Positions 6,357-9,114 of a stretch of 9,114 nucleotides of DNA are shown here, in pieces. The stretch is from Clostridium sp. (GTDB lineage Bacteria; Bacillota; Clostridia; Acetivibrionales; Acetivibrionaceae): positions 1 through 9,114 of the forward strand of contig DUVG01000191.1 in assembly GCA_012841175.1 (NCBI GenBank). The letters are read 5' to 3'. The notes under the pieces were generated by a model. It was not told the DNA's origin and did no database searches. It saw only the letters and a list, made by a program, of their open reading frames with translations. Made by a program: the position numbers and the translations under genes. The stretch's first letter is position 1, and the number at the start of each line of letters is the position of its first letter.

Positions 6357-7017
6357 AACAGTGGATAAAATACATGTTGCAATAGCAGATGACCATGCTA
6401 TGGTACGACAAGGGCTTAAACAAATATTAGAACTAGAAGATGATATTGAGGTTATAGCACAGGCATCAAATGGTGAAGAAGCATTAGATATTGCAAGAAA
6501 GGAACAGCCAGATGTTATATTAATGGATATTAACATGCCAGGGATGAATGGATTGCAGGCAATAAAGGAAATAAAAGATGAAAAAATGCCATCAAAGATT
6601 ATTGTTCTAACTATACATGAAGATCGAGAGTATTTATTTAAGACTTTACATATGGGTGCAGAAGGTTATGTTTTAAAGGATGCAGATCCAAATGTTTTAA
6701 TAGAGGCAATACGAAGTGTAAATTCTGGAGAGTCTTATATTCAAGGAAATATGACAAAAGAGCTGGTTAAAGAATTTAAAAGAATTACTCTTAACAATAA
6801 AGAAAAGAGGGAAAGCAGTAACTTGACCTCAAGAGAAAAAGAAGTTTTAGAACTGATAGCAGAAGGGTTAATTAATAGAGAAATTGCTAAAAAACTTTAT
6901 ATTAGTGAAAAAACCGTTAAAAATCATGTTTCAAACATATTTAAAAAGCTTAATGTTTCAGACAGAACACAAGCAGCAATATATGCTTATAAAAATAATA
7001 TTACAAGCCAAGATTGA
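6349..7017 (+). CDS. degU: DegU-type response regulator, NarL/LuxR family
   Basis: This 222-residue transcription factor is the likely partner of DegS. The receiver domain (about 7-125) has the acidic pair Asp14/Asp15, the phosphoacceptor Asp60 in VILMDINMPGMNG, Thr88 and Lys110, all in place. A variable linker (about 135-157) leads to a LuxR-type helix-turn-helix: LTSREKEVLELIAEG (159-173), then NREIAKKLYISEKTVKNHVS (176-195) and KLNVSDRTQAA (200-210). This is the usual NarL/FixJ fold, which binds DNA as a dimer. AGAGGAGG (6335-6342) lies six bases before the ATG, inside degS. The eight-base overlap suggests coupled translation. In Bacillus DegU controls degradative enzymes, motility and competence, but the targets here cannot be read from the window. 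A terminator follows. Confidence 0.93.
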   Translation: MDKTVDKIHVAIADDHAMVRQGLKQILELEDDIEVIAQASNGEEALDIARKEQPDVILMDINMPGMNGLQAIKEIKDEKMPSKIIVLTIHEDREYLFKTLHMGAEGYVLKDADPNVLIEAIRSVNSGESYIQGNMTKELVKEFKRITLNNKEKRESSNLTSREKEVLELIAEGLINREIAKKLYISEKTVKNHVSNIFKKLNVSDRTQAAIYAYKNNITSQD

Positions 7018-7080
7018 CTCAAACCATAAACTACAAACTAAGTAATAATTATCTATTTCCCCTAAGCTTATAGTCGTTAT

Positions 7081-7132
7081 AAAAATAGACTAATGTGCCT
7101 ATTTTTAAAATAGGTATATTAGTCTATTTTTT
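7081..7132 (+). terminator. Intrinsic terminator after degU
   Basis: Bases 7081-7104 pair with 7108-7131 around a three-base loop, a 24-pair stem without bulges, with six T's at its 3' end. Two pairs (7095/7117 and 7097/7115) are G-U in the plus-strand RNA but would be C-A mismatches on the other strand, so the structure favours plus-strand transcription. It begins 63 bases after the degU stop and separates degSU from the next promoter. Confidence 0.85.
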
Positions 7133-7188
7133 AATAAAAGCTAACAATAGCACAGATAATCGATACCAAAATAAATATGCGCACATTA

Positions 7189-7216
7189 TTGTAATATGAA
7201 TAAAATATGGTATACT
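7189..7216 (+). promoter_or_regulatory. Candidate sigma-A promoter for the phosphohexomutase gene
   Basis: TTGTAA (7189-7194, 4/6) is followed after 16 bases by TATACT (7211-7216, 5/6), with TGG directly before the -10 (extended -10). The start codon is 73 bases further on. It sits just past the degU terminator, as expected for a separate transcription unit that may also read into dnaE. Confidence 0.6.
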
Positions 7217-7289
7217 AATTACTGATATAAAATTAAAATGTGAAAATTAATCTAAATATTATTGCTGTAATAGATAGGAGAGGTAAAAT

Positions 7290-9026
7290 ATGAGAGCAAA
7301 TGAAATTTATAAATTTTGGATGGAAAATGAATACTTTGACAAAGATACAAAAGAGGAATTGAGTGCTATTAAGGATGATCCAAAAGAAATTGAAGAAAGA
7401 TTTTATAGAGATTTAGAGTTTGGAACAGGTGGACTTAGAGGAATTATAGGTGCTGGTACCAATAGAATTAATATATATACTATAAGAAAGGCTTCTCAAG
7501 GCTTGGCAAACTATGCGAAAAACCTTGGTGTAGAAGATAAGGGAATTGTAATTGCATATGATTCTCGCTATAAGTCATCAGAATTTGCCATGGAGGCAGC
7601 TAAAGTCTTTGCTGGAAATGGCATAAAAGTATATCTTTTTGATGAATTAAGACCAACACCTGAGCTTTCTTTTGCAGTAAGATATTTAAAAGCTGCTGGT
7701 GGAATTGTAATAACCGCAAGTCATAATCCAAAAGAGTATAATGGTTATAAAGTATATGGTGAAGACGGAGGACAGCTAGCAGTAAAAGGTGCTAACAAAG
7801 TTATCTCCTACATTAATGAAATTAAAGATATTACAGAAGTAAAGTTTATGGAAGAGGAATGTGCAATTAAAGAAGGTTTAATTAAAATGATTGGGAAAGA
7901 AGTGGATGATGCATACATAAATAGCCTTAAAACCCTTTGTGTTAATGGAGAATTGGCAAAGGAAACAGGGAAGGATTTAAAGATAATTTATACTCCTTTG
8001 CATGGGGCAGGTAATAAGCTTGTAAGAAGAGTTTTAGATGAGATAGGGTTTAAGAAGGTACTAGTTGTAAAAGAACAGGAACTTCCCGATTCCCAGTTTT
8101 CTACCGTTAAATATCCAAACCCTGAAGAAATAGATGCATTTAAGTTGGCTATTGAAATGGCAAAAAATGAAGATGTAGATATGATTTTTGGAACAGACCC
8201 TGATGCTGATAGAGTGGGGGTAATAGTTAGAAATAAAGATGGGGTGTATGTGCCACTAACAGGTAATCAGGTAGGATGTTTGATGCTTGAATACATACTT
8301 TCTCAAAAAAAAGACAAAGGAGAGCTTCCCCAAAATGCTTTTGTGGTTAAAACTATTGTTTCCACAGAACTTGCAAAAGAAATAGCAAAGTTTTATGGAG
8401 TTGAATTGATAGAAGTTTTAACTGGATTTAAATTTATTGGCGAAAAGATTAAGCAGTTAGATGAGAACGGTGATAAAAAATTCATGTTTGGTTTTGAAGA
8501 AAGTTATGGATATTTAGCTGGAACATTTGTAAGGGATAAAGATGCAGTTTTAGCTTCTATGCTTATTGCTGAAATGGCGGCTTATTACAAGTCCAGAAAT
8601 ATGTCATTATATGAGGGACTAATAGAAGTTTTAGACAAGTACGGATACACCCTTGAAGGGATTAAGTATTTCACTTTAAAAGGAAAAGAAGGATTGGAAA
8701 AAATAGATTCAGCAATGCAGAAATTAAGAGAAGATAACATTGTAGAATTTGGAAAATATAAAGCTTTAGCTGTAAGAGATTATGACAGTGGACAAAGAAT
8801 TGAAGTGGAAAGTGGAGTGGGTGAAAAAATTCAACTTCCCCAGTCAAATGTATTGTACTACGAAATGGGAAATAGTGCATGGTTTTGTATAAGACCATCG
8901 GGTACTGAACCTAAAATAAAAGTATACTTTGGTGTAACAGGAAACAGCATGAATGAAGCTAAAGAGGAGTTGGAAGACTTACAGGACAATGTGCTTTCTG
9001 TTATTGAAAGGATGCTTTTTGATTAA
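7290..9026 (+). CDS. Phosphoglucomutase/phosphomannomutase (alpha-D-phosphohexomutase)
   Basis: This enzyme should interconvert hexose 1- and 6-phosphates (glucose and/or mannose) in the cytoplasm, linking glycolysis to sugar-nucleotide and polysaccharide synthesis. The 578 residues fit the long bacterial PgcA/Pgm2-like branch rather than the shorter 450-residue type. Landmarks are FGTGGLRG (44-51), the active-site phosphoserine loop TASHNPKEYNGYK (142-154, Ser144), the metal loop GTDPDADR (301-308; Asp303, Asp305, Asp307), the sugar-binding GFEESYGYLAG (401-411) and the phosphate-binding RPSGTEPK (535-542). All four catalytic regions are complete. AGGAGAGG (7276-7283) lies six bases before ATG. 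It has its own promoter and ends 15 bases before dnaE, so co-transcription is possible. Preference for glucose or mannose phosphate cannot be told from the sequence. Confidence 0.94.
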   Translation: MRANEIYKFWMENEYFDKDTKEELSAIKDDPKEIEERFYRDLEFGTGGLRGIIGAGTNRINIYTIRKASQGLANYAKNLGVEDKGIVIAYDSRYKSSEFAMEAAKVFAGNGIKVYLFDELRPTPELSFAVRYLKAAGGIVITASHNPKEYNGYKVYGEDGGQLAVKGANKVISYINEIKDITEVKFMEEECAIKEGLIKMIGKEVDDAYINSLKTLCVNGELAKETGKDLKIIYTPLHGAGNKLVRRVLDEIGFKKVLVVKEQELPDSQFSTVKYPNPEEIDAFKLAIEMAKNEDVDMIFGTDPDADRVGVIVRNKDGVYVPLTGNQVGCLMLEYILSQKKDKGELPQNAFVVKTIVSTELAKEIAKFYGVELIEVLTGFKFIGEKIKQLDENGDKKFMFGFEESYGYLAGTFVRDKDAVLASMLIAEMAAYYKSRNMSLYEGLIEVLDKYGYTLEGIKYFTLKGKEGLEKIDSAMQKLREDNIVEFGKYKALAVRDYDSGQRIEVESGVGEKIQLPQSNVLYYEMGNSAWFCIRPSGTEPKIKVYFGVTGNSMNEAKEELEDLQDNVLSVIERMLFD

Positions 9027-9041
9027 AAGGAATGATTAGCT

Positions 9042-9114
9042 GTGGGAAAATTTGTGCATTTGCATACACACACAGAATACAGCCTTCTTGATGGGGCAAA
9101 TAGAATAAAAGATC
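9042..9114 (+). CDS. dnaE: DNA polymerase III alpha subunit DnaE, 5' end only (cut by window)
   Basis: The first 24 codons are visible. They read GKFVHLHTHTEYSLLDGANR after the initiator, the typical DnaE N-terminus that opens the PHP domain, with metal-binding histidines at positions 6 and 8 followed by the Ser-Leu-Leu-Asp-Gly signature. The start is GTG at 9042. The nearby ATG at 9032 is in another frame, and a TGA (9033-9035) closes the correct frame just upstream. An AAAAGG (9025-9030) that overlaps the end of the mutase gene lies 11 bases before and could serve as ribosome binding site. The protein replicates the chromosome as part of the polymerase III holoenzyme. The remainder, normally over a thousand residues, lies beyond the window. 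Confidence 0.9.
   Translation, partial: MGKFVHLHTHTEYSLLDGANRIKD

Noticed and set aside
6062..6382. Open frame on the minus strand across the 3' end of degS.
   Set aside because: It is antisense to the conserved ATPase motifs. The serine/isoleucine-rich translation is typical of a reversed coding frame.
8671..8898. Open frame on the minus strand inside the phosphohexomutase gene.
   Set aside because: It overlaps conserved C-terminal mutase sequence and has no ribosome binding site or family likeness.

Overview
The window looks like ordinary chromosome from a low-GC, spore-forming, cellulosome-producing Clostridium or close relative. The base composition is strongly AT-rich, with A/T-ending codons and strong Gram-positive ribosome binding sites. 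It encodes a sporulation protein (YlbJ), a DegS/DegU two-component pair of Firmicutes type, and a secreted chitinase ending in a type I dockerin, the plug module that docks enzymes onto a scaffoldin. The exact species cannot be fixed from the sequence. I see no insertion sequence, phage gene, CRISPR array, tRNA or rRNA.

Layout. Positions 1-39 form a hairpin that may end transcription of the first gene. Positions 82-1020 (minus) encode a polytopic membrane protein of unknown function. Positions 1193-2650 (minus) encode a GH18 chitinase with signal peptide and C-terminal dockerin. A 237-base divergent intergenic region with two back-to-back extended -10 promoters separates it from an Sfp-type phosphopantetheinyl transferase (2888-3601, plus). 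That gene runs tail-to-tail, with a gap of two bases, into ylbJ (3604-4896, minus). A 284-base divergent region follows. It carries an exact match to the Bacillus sigma-H consensus pointing toward degS, and a weak sigma-E-like arrangement pointing toward ylbJ. Next come degS (5181-6356) and degU (6349-7017), overlapping by eight bases, and a long terminator hairpin (7081-7132). A phosphoglucomutase/phosphomannomutase gene (7290-9026) has its own promoter, and 15 bases after it begins dnaE (9042 to the window edge), the DNA polymerase III alpha subunit.

How the parts relate. DegS/DegU systems control secreted degradative enzymes and lifestyle switches in Bacillus. A secreted polysaccharide hydrolase nearby fits that theme, but no regulatory link can be shown from this sequence. 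The phosphohexomutase and dnaE are housekeeping genes that could be co-transcribed. No clearly new multigene system is visible. The points most worth following are the sigma-H-like site upstream of degSU, the unrecognised membrane protein with a possible remote likeness to choline-transporter-like proteins, and the cellulosomal chitinase with two unequal dockerin recognition pairs.

No gene-free stretch exceeds 300 bases. The four larger gaps (1021-1192, 2651-2887, 4897-5180, 7018-7289) hold the promoters and terminator listed, and I see nothing else in them.
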